Positions 18,537 to 26,725 of a stretch of 64,000 nt of DNA are shown here, piece after piece. The DNA is from Thermodesulfovibrionia bacterium. GTDB taxonomy: Bacteria; Nitrospirota; Thermodesulfovibrionia; UBA6902. The number at the start of each line of letters is the position of its first letter. Position 1 is the stretch's first letter. Where the stretch lies: the NCBI GenBank assembly GCA_030646035.1, contig JAUSMY010000008.1, positions 20,746 to 84,745 on the forward strand, in the 5' to 3' direction. The translations under genes were made by a program, and so were the position numbers. Below the pieces are notes generated by a model. That model saw only the letters and a program-made list of their open reading frames with translations. It made no database searches and was not told the origin of the DNA.

Positions 18537-19898
18537 ATGTCATCAATACTTGAGAAGGTAAAGGGATGTGTCTCTGTTTCAGGCGGAAAGGTGGAGATTA
18601 AAGACGCCAAAGCAGTAAGGGACATTATGGATGGCCTTATTTATGAGGCTGTCTTTACCGCAGATGATGCGCAGAAGAAAGACCTTTTGAGGCTTGTTAT
18701 CGAGATAGCCAAGAAGATGGGAGCTGTGCCGTCTTCTATCCAGTCGATCTATGAGGAGATGGGAAGAAGCTACCCGGGGTTTACCGTACCTGCCATAAAT
18801 ATAAGAGGGCTCACATATGACGTCGCCAGAGTGATCTTCAGGAAGGCGAACCAAATGAATGTCGGAGCTATGATATTTGAGATAGCCCGTTCAGAGATAG
18901 GCTACACAAAACAGAAGCCTCTTGAGTATTCTGCTGTTGTGCTTGCAGCAGCGGTCAAAGAGGGATATACAGGCCCGGTATTCATACAGGGCGACCACTT
19001 TCAGCTCATAAGAAAAAATTACCTTGCCGACCCCAAACCTGAGACAGAATATGTGAAAGGGCTTATCAAGGAAGCTGTTGAAGCGGAATTCTACAACATA
19101 GACCTTGACACATCCACACTTGTTGACCTTGATAAGAAAGACCTTAAGGAAGAGCAGAGGCCGAACTTTGAAGCTGCCGCTGACCTTGCGGCGCATATAA
19201 GAGGGATCGAGCCTGCGGGCGTTACAGTTTCAATAGGCGGCGAGATAGGAGAGATAGGCGGCAAGAACAGCACATCAGAAGAACTGAGGGCGTATCTTGA
19301 CGGCTTCAAAGAGACGATGAAGGCAGGCAAAGGCGTAAGCAAGCTCAGCGTACAGACAGGCACATCCCACGGCGGGGTCGTGCTTCCTGACGGATCGCTC
19401 GCGCAGGTAAAGATCGCTTTTGAGACATTGAGAGAGATGTCTGATGTCGCAAGAAAAGAGTACGGTCTTTCAGGCGCAGTTCAGCACGGCGCATCCACAC
19501 TTCCTGATGAAGCATTCCACATGTTCCCTGAGACAGGCACCTCAGAAGTCCACCTTGCAACAGGTTTCCAGAACATCATATACGACAGCCCTTCTCTTCC
19601 CGCTTCATTCAAGAACGATGTTTATGAATATCTGAAGACTGAATGCGCAAAGGAGAGGAAAGAGGGGCAGACAGAGGAGCAGTTCTTTTACAGCACCCGC
19701 AAGAAGGGATTCGGCACTTTGAAGAAGAAGTGGTGGAACCTGCCGGCAGAAGTAAAAACACCCATAATGAAAGAGCTTGAGGACAAGTTCGATCTCCTCT
19801 TTAATAAATTGAAAGTCGGAAACACTAAAGATTACGTTAACAAGAATATGAAGGTCGTTGCTGTTGAAAAGAAAGTTGCGGATAATGTTTTAGGATAA
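18537..19898 (+). CDS. fba: Class II fructose-bisphosphate aldolase, long form
   Basis: Zinc aldolase of glycolysis and gluconeogenesis. At 453 residues it is longer than the classic 300-360 residue class II enzymes and matches the long variant seen in several anaerobic lineages. Visible motifs are FTVPAINIRG, FIQGDHFQL (catalytic Asp and zinc His), VSIGGEIGEIGGKN, QTGTSHGGVVLPDG and VQHGASTLPDE. The start has a strong AAAGGAGG ribosome site. It is convergent with a PPi-type phosphofructokinase gene, so two steps of the same pathway sit side by side. Confidence 0.9.
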   Translation: MSSILEKVKGCVSVSGGKVEIKDAKAVRDIMDGLIYEAVFTADDAQKKDLLRLVIEIAKKMGAVPSSIQSIYEEMGRSYPGFTVPAINIRGLTYDVARVIFRKANQMNVGAMIFEIARSEIGYTKQKPLEYSAVVLAAAVKEGYTGPVFIQGDHFQLIRKNYLADPKPETEYVKGLIKEAVEAEFYNIDLDTSTLVDLDKKDLKEEQRPNFEAAADLAAHIRGIEPAGVTVSIGGEIGEIGGKNSTSEELRAYLDGFKETMKAGKGVSKLSVQTGTSHGGVVLPDGSLAQVKIAFETLREMSDVARKEYGLSGAVQHGASTLPDEAFHMFPETGTSEVHLATGFQNIIYDSPSLPASFKNDVYEYLKTECAKERKEGQTEEQFFYSTRKKGFGTLKKKWWNLPAEVKTPIMKELEDKFDLLFNKLKVGNTKDYVNKNMKVVAVEKKVADNVLG

Positions 19899-19911
19899 TT
19901 ATAGAAACAAG

Positions 19912-19950
19912 AAAGCCCGCCTCGAAACTTCGGGGCGGGCTTTATATTTT
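19912..19950. terminator. Terminator between fba and pfk
   Basis: AAAGCCCGCC (19912-19921) pairs with GGCGGGCTTT (19934-19943) around a 12-base loop, followed by an AT-rich run. It lies between two convergent genes and can work in both directions. Confidence 0.85.
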
Positions 19951-19964
19951 TTGACTATCAGCGT

Positions 19965-21176
19965 TTAATGCATCCTCTCAATCTCGCCCTTCTCTTCTGA
20001 TACTTCAGGATTATAAGCTTCCGGCTTTCTGCCGAAACAGACTCCGAGCGTCTCATAGAAAGAGACGATATCGAGGCTGACATGCCTCTGCTTAATCACC
20101 TCTGCCGTAGGCTTGTAAGATATCTTTGTCCCCTGTACCTTGACTACTGTATTTCCGCCAAGCCCTTTTGTTAAGAGTATGACTGCCGCGCCTCCTGCCT
20201 CTTTGCCGAAGTTGGTGTCATAAGCTGATGAAGCGCCCGAACGCACCAGATGCCCCGGTGTCACTTCCCTCACTTCCGGTATCTTGTAAACGCCCGGCAC
20301 AAACATGCCGACCCTCTTCATGAACTCCTTGATATCAGGGTCTTCCTTCATCCTCTTCTCGATCTGCTGCCTCACATACTTTCCAGCGCCTGCGAGTTTT
20401 TTATGCCCGAAAGCATCAACGCCTGCTGACTCATCATAGAGCAATTCCCCTGTTGCAGTAGTCACACCTTCCGCAGCTACGATGGAATATGTGCCTGCCT
20501 TCACATCGCTGCGCTCTATCCTCGCAAGGAACCTCTGCTTCACATGCGCGTATACGATATCAAAATCAACCGGTATCTCAGGTATCAGGATACAGTCAGC
20601 ATCACCGCCGATTCCGCCCCTGAAGGCTGTATGCCCGGCGTACCTGCCGAACGCCTCAAACACGATAACACGATTGTGAGTATTGCCCGTGGTCTTAAGA
20701 TCCCTTACAAAGGTCGCGATCCTGTTGATGGCTGAATCGCCGCCAACGCTGTAGGTCTGTAAATCAAGGTCCATGGTCTTTGGAGCATGCACGCAGGCGA
20801 TCCCCTGAGCGGCAAGGTCAACCATCACACTGCCTGAATCATCGCCCCCGCTTATGACAAGCCCGCCTATATTGAACTTCTCCAGCCCCTTTTTGATCCT
20901 CTCATACTTATGCTCGTCTTCGATCTTCTTGACCTTTACCCTTGAATTTCCCGCTTCGGAACCGGCCATATCAGCCTGGATCAGATCAAGCCTCTCAGGT
21001 GTGAGAACAACGACCTTCTCCATATCAATGAGGTTGTACAGCCCGGCATAGCCGTTAGGAATAATGACCGCCTCGATGCCCATGGAATTCGCCATCTGTG
21101 CAGCGCCTTTGATAACTCCGTTAATGCCTCCGCAATCTCCGCCGCTTGTAAGTATTCCGATTCTTTTAATGCTCAT
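19965..21176 (-). CDS. pfp: Phosphofructokinase, probably PPi-dependent
   Basis: Interconverts fructose 6-phosphate and fructose 1,6-bisphosphate. In 403 residues it shows the PfkA fold (GILTSGGDCGGINGVIKG, FEAFGRYAGHTA, then IVAAEGV). The donor-specificity residues are of the pyrophosphate type: the nucleotide loop reads GGDDS rather than GGDGS, and the catalytic loop reads PKTMD with Lys where ATP enzymes have Gly. A PPi enzyme is reversible and fits an energy-limited anaerobe. The donor is inferred from these motifs. Confidence 0.88.
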   Translation of the reverse strand: MSIKRIGILTSGGDCGGINGVIKGAAQMANSMGIEAVIIPNGYAGLYNLIDMEKVVVLTPERLDLIQADMAGSEAGNSRVKVKKIEDEHKYERIKKGLEKFNIGGLVISGGDDSGSVMVDLAAQGIACVHAPKTMDLDLQTYSVGGDSAINRIATFVRDLKTTGNTHNRVIVFEAFGRYAGHTAFRGGIGGDADCILIPEIPVDFDIVYAHVKQRFLARIERSDVKAGTYSIVAAEGVTTATGELLYDESAGVDAFGHKKLAGAGKYVRQQIEKRMKEDPDIKEFMKRVGMFVPGVYKIPEVREVTPGHLVRSGASSAYDTNFGKEAGGAAVILLTKGLGGNTVVKVQGTKISYKPTAEVIKQRHVSLDIVSFYETLGVCFGRKPEAYNPEVSEEKGEIERMH

Positions 21177-21264
21177 ATTGATACTCCTTTCTTTAAGAGA
21201 TTAATTCTGAAGAATGCGTAAATTTTACCACATTATATTATCGTCTGCCAGAATTAATTTTCCA

Positions 21265-21293
21265 TTGACCACTCGTTGAATGTATGCTACTTT
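21265..21293 (+). promoter_or_regulatory. Possible promoter for the cysteine-rich membrane protein
   Basis: TTGACC (21265-21270), 17 bases, TACTTT (21288-21293), 38 bases upstream of the ATG at 21331. The -35 is good and the -10 is weak. Confidence 0.3.
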
Positions 21294-21330
21294 TACTCAG
21301 TAGTTCAGATAATACATGGTTGAGTTGTAA

Positions 21331-21858
21331 ATGGAGGCGATTGTGGGGTTTGTAAAACCATATGAGAATTTCCCTTTTTCGATGGTTCTCTTCGCGGTTC
21401 TGGTGAATGTTTCGATCTATGCCCTTGGCGCTGTCATCCTTTCCGGCTTTGGGTATATTATGGCTGCGCTCTATTTGCTTTACTGTCTCGGCGTCGAGAT
21501 CCATGTTATGAAAATGAGCTGTGTTGACTGCTGCTACTACGGCAAATGGTGCGCTTTCGGCAGGGGCAAAGTAGCCACGCTCCTTTTCAAGCAGGGAGAT
21601 CCGAAGCGGTTTACTTCCAAATGTATATCGTGGAAAGAGTTGCTGCCTGATATATTTTTGTTACTGATCCCGCTTGTCATAGGGATTGCGCTCCTGATCC
21701 GAGGTTTCTCATTGAGCATGGCTATGATGCTCGCGGCACTTGTGGCGTTATCCTTCGGCGGCAATTACATCGTCAGGAGTAAAATAGCCTGCAAATACTG
21801 CAAGCAGCGTGAACTCGGCTGTCCTGCGGAGCAGTTTTTCAACAAGCAGCAAGCTTAG
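21331..21858 (+). CDS. Unrecognised four-helix membrane protein with two cysteine clusters
   Basis: A 175-residue protein with hydrophobic segments at about residues 15-36, 39-57, 107-124 and 127-145. Between the second and third is a loop with CVDCCYYGKWC, and after the fourth comes CKYCKQRELGCP. The cysteines are spaced as in metal or iron-sulfur sites. I do not recognise a named family. The start lacks a strong ribosome site. It is flanked by pfp (divergent) and hisB (convergent), so context gives no hint of function. Confidence 0.65.
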   Translation: MEAIVGFVKPYENFPFSMVLFAVLVNVSIYALGAVILSGFGYIMAALYLLYCLGVEIHVMKMSCVDCCYYGKWCAFGRGKVATLLFKQGDPKRFTSKCISWKELLPDIFLLLIPLVIGIALLIRGFSLSMAMMLAALVALSFGGNYIVRSKIACKYCKQRELGCPAEQFFNKQQA

Positions 21859-21889
21859 CGGTTTTAAGGATGACTCGTCGGGCTTGTTC

Positions 21890-22483
21890 TTAAAGCGTCC
21901 CTTTAGTCGAAGGCACGCCCTTTGTATTGGGATGTATCTTGACAGCTGACTGGAGCGCCCTGCCGAAGCCTTTGAATATCGCTTCAAATATGTGGTGAAG
22001 GTCACGGCCGTAGCTGAGATTTATATGCAGGTTCATGCCTGCTGAATTTGAGACCGACCTGAAGAAGTCCTCGAACAGAGAGACATCGATATCCTTTATC
22101 TTCCTCCCGCCTTTTGGAAGCTTAACGTTGTAGACAAGATACGGCCTTCCGCTCAGGTCAATAGCGATCTGCGCGAGGCACTCATCCATCGGAGTAAGTG
22201 ATTCGCCGTATCTTCTTATGCTCTCTTTATTCCCGAGCGCGTCTTTTATCGCAGCGCCGAGGACGATGCCGAGGTCTTCTATGAGGTGATGATAATCAAC
22301 ATCAATGTCGCCATTTGCATCTACAGTGAGATCCAGGTGGCCGTGCTTTGACATAAGGTTCAGCATGTGGTCAACAAAAGGGATGGATGTGTTTACTTTA
22401 TAAGTGCCCTTGCCGTCAAGATTAATGCTCGCCTTGATGTTCGTCTCTTTTGTCTTTCTCTCAACCTTTGCTCTTCTCGCCAT
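21890..22483 (-). CDS. hisB: Imidazoleglycerol-phosphate dehydratase
   Basis: Sixth step of histidine synthesis. This is a 197-residue monofunctional form with no HisB-N phosphatase domain. It has the manganese-binding motifs DHMLNLMSKHGHLDL and DYHHLIEDLGI, and the C-terminal DLHHIFEAIFKGFGRAL. It is the last gene of a hisG-hisC-hisB run on the minus strand, 39 bases after hisC. The remaining his genes are elsewhere. Confidence 0.96.
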   Translation of the reverse strand: MARRAKVERKTKETNIKASINLDGKGTYKVNTSIPFVDHMLNLMSKHGHLDLTVDANGDIDVDYHHLIEDLGIVLGAAIKDALGNKESIRRYGESLTPMDECLAQIAIDLSGRPYLVYNVKLPKGGRKIKDIDVSLFEDFFRSVSNSAGMNLHINLSYGRDLHHIFEAIFKGFGRALQSAVKIHPNTKGVPSTKGTL

Positions 22484-22522
22484 TATATCCCCCTGTAAGG
22501 ATTGATCTATTTTATTAAAACA

Positions 22523-23539
22523 TCATAGCAGATCTTTTAAAGTTTTAAGAAATATGCCATTCTCTTTCGGAGTCCCGACAGTCACCCTGAGACAACCGTC
22601 AACTACGCCATGCATATTCCTTATAAGTATGCCGCTTTTAAGAAGCATCCTGTGAACCGTATCTGAATCCTCAACCTTGAAGAGAATGAAATTGGCATCA
22701 GACGGAAAAGGCAGAACACCGTCTATCTTCTGCATCTCATGAAAGAGCCTCTTTCTCTCTGATACGATCAGCTTTATCTTTGAGCCGGTGATCTTATCTC
22801 CCTTCAGAGTCTTGACCGCGACCTCCTGAGAGAGCGAGTTTAGATTGAACGGGAGCCTGACCTTGTTCACCTCATTGATGATCTCTGTGTCAGCTATCAT
22901 GAAGCCGACCCTCAGTCCTGCGAGGCCGATCTTGCTCAATGTCCGTAGGATGATGAGACTTTTATATTTATTGAGAAGCGGTATAAAACTTTTCTTATCT
23001 GAAAATGCCTGATACGCCTCGTCAACAATGACTATGCCTTTTGATTGCTTTATTATCTTAAGTATTCTGTCAGTGGAAAAGGCGTTACCTGTAGGGTTGT
23101 TGGGTGAGCTTAGAAAGATGAGCTTCGGGTTTATCTTCTTGACCGCCTTTAGCATCTCTTTTGTATCAAGGTCGAATTTATCATCAAGAGGGATGCCAGC
23201 GCTCTTTTCTCCCAGCGCCTGAGAGATAATACGGTACATGGAGAATGTTGGAGTCGGAAATAAGACCGGGCCTCCAAAGGTTGTGATAAGGCATTGTATA
23301 AGTTCGTCAGAGCCGTTTCCGTGAAGGATGTTCTCAGGATTCACCTTGAGCTGTTTTGCAAGGAGGTCTCTTAAAGCCTTTGCCTCAGGGTCAGGATACC
23401 TGTTAGTCTTTACGGTTTTAAAAACCTTTACGCCGTAAGGGCTTTCATTCGCGTCAAGCTTGACCCTGCACGGGATCTCTTCTGCCTGATAGGCGCGGAG
23501 TGAACGAATGTTAGGTTTTACAAGTTTTTTGATATCCAT
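22523..23539 (-). CDS. hisC: Histidinol-phosphate aminotransferase
   Basis: PLP-dependent class I/II aminotransferase, 338 residues, normal for HisC. Visible motifs are KLDANESPYG, ILHGNGSDELIQ, SSPNNPTGNAF, IVDEAYQAF and the PLP lysine in RTLSKIGLAGLRVGF. The start at 23539 (MDIKKLVKPNIRSL) is 13 bases after hisG. Confidence 0.95.
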   Translation of the reverse strand: MDIKKLVKPNIRSLRAYQAEEIPCRVKLDANESPYGVKVFKTVKTNRYPDPEAKALRDLLAKQLKVNPENILHGNGSDELIQCLITTFGGPVLFPTPTFSMYRIISQALGEKSAGIPLDDKFDLDTKEMLKAVKKINPKLIFLSSPNNPTGNAFSTDRILKIIKQSKGIVIVDEAYQAFSDKKSFIPLLNKYKSLIILRTLSKIGLAGLRVGFMIADTEIINEVNKVRLPFNLNSLSQEVAVKTLKGDKITGSKIKLIVSERKRLFHEMQKIDGVLPFPSDANFILFKVEDSDTVHRMLLKSGILIRNMHGVVDGCLRVTVGTPKENGIFLKTLKDLL

Positions 23540-23552
23540 GAATATGACTTGT

Positions 23553-24428
23553 CTAAGGTATTACCTTATTAAGCGGATATTCTATAATCCCTTCTGCTCC
23601 TGCGGCTTTGAGCTTTGGGATAAGGTCGCGGACTATCTTCTCCTCTATCATCACCTCAAGCGCGACCCAGCCCTCATCTGAAAGCAGCGATAATGTAGGC
23701 GAGTGCATGGCAGAGAGCAGGCTCATGACCTTCTTGAGGGCCTTCTCAGGGACATTCATCTTGAGGCCCACCTTCTCTTCTGCTGCAAGGGCGCCTTTGA
23801 CAAGAAGCACGATATTCTCCATCTTCTGCCTCTTCCACTTATCCTTCCAGGCATTCTTATTTGCAATGAACCTTGTGCTTGATTCAAGTATCGTCTCGAT
23901 CACCCTCAGGTTATTCGCCTTTAGCGATGTCCCGGTCTCAGTAAGTTCGACAATGGCATCGCACAGATGCGGGGGCTTCACCTCTGTAGCGCCCCATGAG
24001 AAATCTATCTTTGCCTTGATGCCTTTGGACTTTAGATATTTTGTGGTGTAGCCGACAAGCTCGGTAGCTATGCGCTTGCCCTGCAGGTCTGCAACCTTTT
24101 TTATCTTTGAATCATTCGGAACAGCGATGACCCATTTGACAGGCCTCAGCCCGCCCTTTGCATAGTTAAGCTCGGCAACCTCTTTCACATCAGCGCCCTG
24201 CTCAAGCACCCAGTCCAGTCCTGTAAGCCCGGCGTCAAGCACGCCGTCATCAACATACTTTGCCATCTCCTGCGCCCTTATAAGCAGCGCCTCTATCTCA
24301 ACATCATCAAACACAGGATAATAAGAACGCGCGTCAATGGAGATGTTGTACCCTGCTTTTTTGAAAAGTTTGAGCGTCGATTCCTGTAGGCTGCCCTTGG
24401 GAAGCCCGAGTTTCAGTACCTTTTTCAT
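23553..24428 (-). CDS. hisG: ATP phosphoribosyltransferase, long form
   Basis: First step of histidine synthesis, joining ATP and PRPP. At 291 residues it is the long form with a C-terminal ACT-like regulatory domain ([19 protein letters not shown]), so it does not need HisZ. The catalytic domain shows [45 protein letters not shown] and the PRPP loop region [14 protein letters not shown]. It is the first gene of the his run, with a good promoter at 24486-24514. Confidence 0.95.
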   Translation of the reverse strand: MKKVLKLGLPKGSLQESTLKLFKKAGYNISIDARSYYPVFDDVEIEALLIRAQEMAKYVDDGVLDAGLTGLDWVLEQGADVKEVAELNYAKGGLRPVKWVIAVPNDSKIKKVADLQGKRIATELVGYTTKYLKSKGIKAKIDFSWGATEVKPPHLCDAIVELTETGTSLKANNLRVIETILESSTRFIANKNAWKDKWKRQKMENIVLLVKGALAAEEKVGLKMNVPEKALKKVMSLLSAMHSPTLSLLSDEGWVALEVMIEEKIVRDLIPKLKAAGAEGIIEYPLNKVIP

Positions 24429-24485
24429 TGCGATTCTTCCTTATTAAATAAACTATTATTAAATTTATAAGCTATTTTTCGTATT

Positions 24486-24514
24486 ATAATACAGGCAATA
24501 CAGGAAATATTCAA
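24486..24514 (-). promoter_or_regulatory. Sigma-70 promoter of hisGCB
   Basis: On the minus strand, TTGAAT (24514-24509), 17 bases, TATTAT (24491-24486), about 58 bases upstream of the hisG ATG. The -10 lies within the perfect palindrome GTATTATAATAC (24481-24492). Confidence 0.55.
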
Positions 24515-24566
24515 ACCTTGATAAGTAAAAATAAAGTTTCCTAATTTAGCTATTATTAATAATACC

Positions 24567-24597
24567 TTGACATGAAAGTCACCTGTTAATTTATAAT
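24567..24597 (+). promoter_or_regulatory. Possible promoter of the multiheme cytochrome gene
   Basis: TTGACA (24567-24572) and TATAAT (24592-24597) both match consensus exactly, but the spacer is 19 bases, two more than optimal. The gene starts about 100 bases further on. Confidence 0.4.
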
Positions 24598-24700
24598 TAG
24601 ACCTGTTTTTCATCAGGCCGCGGTTATGATTACCGGGCTATAAAAATATTCTGAATAACTATCAGGTTATTTCACAAAAAATATTTAAAGGAGGATTAAA

Positions 24701-25921
24701 ATGAAAAGAACTTTTTTACTCATCTTTTTCGCGGCTCTTTTGCTAATGCCCTTTTCAGCATTTGCTGAACCGGCCGGGTCAATCGATGAACTGGTAGCTC
24801 CGTATGATTCATCCAAGTGCGTTGACTGTCATGAAGACATACACAAAAATTGGGCAAACTCATGGCATGGCAAATCAATTGTAGACCCGAGGGTATTAAG
24901 GACTTTCAGGACATTTATCTTAAGCGGCCTTGATAAATCAAAGGGCACAAGAAAGGACTTGAAGGATGTATGCCTTCCATGTCATGCCCCGATGATCTCA
25001 AACGCTTCTGATGCGCTTATCAATCAGATCTCTGACATGATAATAACAGCGGTTGATGATGTTGACCTTACCAAGAGGGCCTCAGCAGTCAAAGAGCTCT
25101 CAAAGCTTAACATCAACTGCCTCGGCTGCCACAACCTGAAAGGCACGCCTGACGGCAAACCTGCTGATAAGACCATTTACGCGCCTGGCATCTCAACTGA
25201 TACACCTCCTCACAAAGAAGAGTTCGGGTACGAGACGGTAAAGACCGATTTTCTGAAGAAATCAGAGTTCTGCGCAACCTGCCACCACGGATGCGGAGAC
25301 CTGCCTTCGTCAGAATGCCCCACGATCTATTCAAGCTATAAAGAGAAGTACCTGGCTCACGGCGGTGACAAGACCTGCCAGCAGTGCCACATGAAGGGCG
25401 GGGATGAGCAGAGCCACAAGTTTCCCGGCATATATGAGAAAGATTTTGCAAGCGAGGGCATAGATATAAAGCTCACAACAACACCTACACAGATGGTGAA
25501 TCACCTCGAGAACAAGTTCGTGCCTACTGTTGTGATCAACGTCCAGTTGACCAATCTATCAGGGCACGGCATGCCCCATGGGTGAATATACATGCCAAAG
25601 ACGGCACTGGATGTGACCGTTAAAGACGAAAAAGGCAATGTAATATTTTCAAAGAATGAAGAGTTCGCCATCTATGACCTGCACCTGCCTCAGAATAAAG
25701 AAGGCTATCTCGGCCTGAACGACTGGGACATTACAGCCATGACGCATTTCGACCTCGGGCTGGAGCCGCGTGAAACAGAATCATATACATTTGTCGTGCC
25801 TGTAAATGAGGGCATTAAGTCAGTGACCGTTGATGCTTCCTACAGCTACCTCTACGAAGAGGTCCCGGGCAAATCTGCTGTCCTCAAATCAGTAACAAAC
25901 AAGGTGGATTTCGCAAAGTAA
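24701..25921 (+). CDS. extKL: Pentaheme c-type cytochrome, ExtKL-like, with in-frame TGA (probable selenoprotein)
   Basis: Read through the TGA at 25583-25585, this is one 406-residue exported protein. It has a signal peptide (about residues 1-22), five CxxCH heme sites (Cys40, Cys91, Cys140, Cys191 and Cys226 as first cysteines), then a beta-rich C-terminal domain. The TGA is codon 295, in SGHGMPHG-U-IYMPK. The frame upstream and downstream is the same and both parts look conserved, with normal codon use. ExtKL proteins are known as multiheme cytochromes with Cys or Sec at one site and belong to outer-membrane electron conduit gene sets. The start has a good GGAGG site. A SECIS-like hairpin follows the TGA. 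Alternative: a nonsense mutation splitting the gene into 24701-25585 and 25592-25921. Confidence 0.8.
25586..25621 (+). promoter_or_regulatory. Candidate bacterial SECIS element
   Basis: Downstream of the TGA, ACGGCAC (25601-25607) pairs with GTG-A-CCGT (25613-25620), seven pairs with one bulged A, plus a G-U pair outside. The loop is TGGAT. The loop begins 22 bases after the TGA and has G at its second position, in line with the published bacterial SECIS rules (a distance of roughly 16-37 bases and a G in the first two loop bases). Confidence 0.6.
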
Positions 25922-25935
25922 CCGATATCTTCACA

Positions 25936-25976
25936 AAGAGGGTTCCGGGTGCAGATCCGGGGCCCTCTTTTTTTTA
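25936..25976 (+). terminator. Terminator after the cytochrome gene
   Basis: A long interrupted stem (GAGGG..CCGG with CCGG..CCCTC) around an eight-base loop, followed by eight T residues. It marks the end of the cytochrome transcript after the second part, which supports both parts being one unit. Confidence 0.85.
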
Positions 25977-26056
25977 TCTTCTGATGCCGTTTGAAAAGTA
26001 TCGCCAAAAGATGTAAAATCTTCAACAGATATATTCATGTTTTTTATAAGGGGAAA

Positions 26057-26482
26057 ATGAAAAAGATATATTTATTACTGATGATCATGGCTATTTTTAC
26101 TGCAGGCTGCGGCAAGGATGAGGTTAAACCTTCCTATGATTCAGCCATTACATTGAACGCTCTCCAAACTGTAAATAAGATCAAAGAGGCTTACATGGCA
26201 AAAGATACTGCAACCCTCGGGGCAAACATGAACAAGGAACTTTATGACGGCATATCAGACAAACTCGTTTTTGAAAAAGCCGACCTCTCCTTCTCAACCC
26301 CTCGGATAGTCAGGATAAGCGACCCTGATGTAAAAGTGCTCCTGAACTGGCAGTGTGAATGGACGGTTGACGGCACGATGCTTCGAGACAGGGGCGTCAG
26401 CACGCTGGTCTTTAATGTTGATACGATGAAGCTTGTCCGCATCGAAGGCGCAAGCCCCTTTAATACGCCTGGAATGAAATAG
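26057..26482 (+). CDS. Small lipoprotein, NTF2-like size
   Basis: A 141-residue lipoprotein. The ATG at 26057 is chosen because it follows an AAGGGG site and starts a proper lipoprotein signal (MKKIYLLLMIMAIFTAGC, lipid Cys at residue 18); an upstream start at 25991 would add a hydrophilic lead. The mature part has a helix-rich start (NALQTVNKIKEAYMAKDTAT) and then strands, with a C-terminal LVFNVDTMKLVRIEG. This pattern suits NTF2-like or DUF4440-like folds, but I do not recognise a specific family. No operon partner; tRNA-Leu follows. Confidence 0.75.
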   Translation: MKKIYLLLMIMAIFTAGCGKDEVKPSYDSAITLNALQTVNKIKEAYMAKDTATLGANMNKELYDGISDKLVFEKADLSFSTPRIVRISDPDVKVLLNWQCEWTVDGTMLRDRGVSTLVFNVDTMKLVRIEGASPFNTPGMK

Positions 26483-26522
26483 GTCAGGAAAGTTTATTTG
26501 TAATCTGCAGCTCGTTTGGTTA

Positions 26523-26609
26523 GCCGAAGTGGTGGAATTGGTAGACGCGCTAGATTCAGAGTCTAGTAAGGTCAAACTTGTGGGGGTTCGAGTCCCCCCT
26601 TCGGCACCA
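26523..26609 (+). tRNA. tRNA-Leu (CAG)
   Basis: The acceptor stem GCCGAAG pairs perfectly with CTTCGGC, there is a long variable arm typical of Leu, the anticodon loop is TTCAGAG, and CCA is encoded at 26607-26609. Length is 87 bases. Confidence 0.96.
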
Positions 26610-26725
26610 TTAACTTATATCTCAATCACCTGCCTCTCCATGCGAGGCCGTTGATGGTGCTTACTTCCTTTGATGCGGTCATGGTCTTATTATACAAGAA
26701 GAGTCTGCTGCATCAGTAATTCAGC

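Noticed and set aside
24425..24613. Open frame of 62 residues upstream of hisG on the minus strand
   Set aside because: It overlaps the hisG start and the predicted hisGCB promoter, has no ribosome site and no recognisable motif.
25592..25921. Separate 109-residue gene after the cytochrome
   Set aside because: It is in the same frame as the cytochrome, has no ribosome site, and completes the family's C-terminal domain; a TGA read as selenocysteine is the better model.
26610..26725. Possible integration site or terminator after tRNA-Leu
   Set aside because: There is a weak GCCTC..GAGGC repeat but no T run, no repeated tRNA 3' end and no integrase gene nearby.
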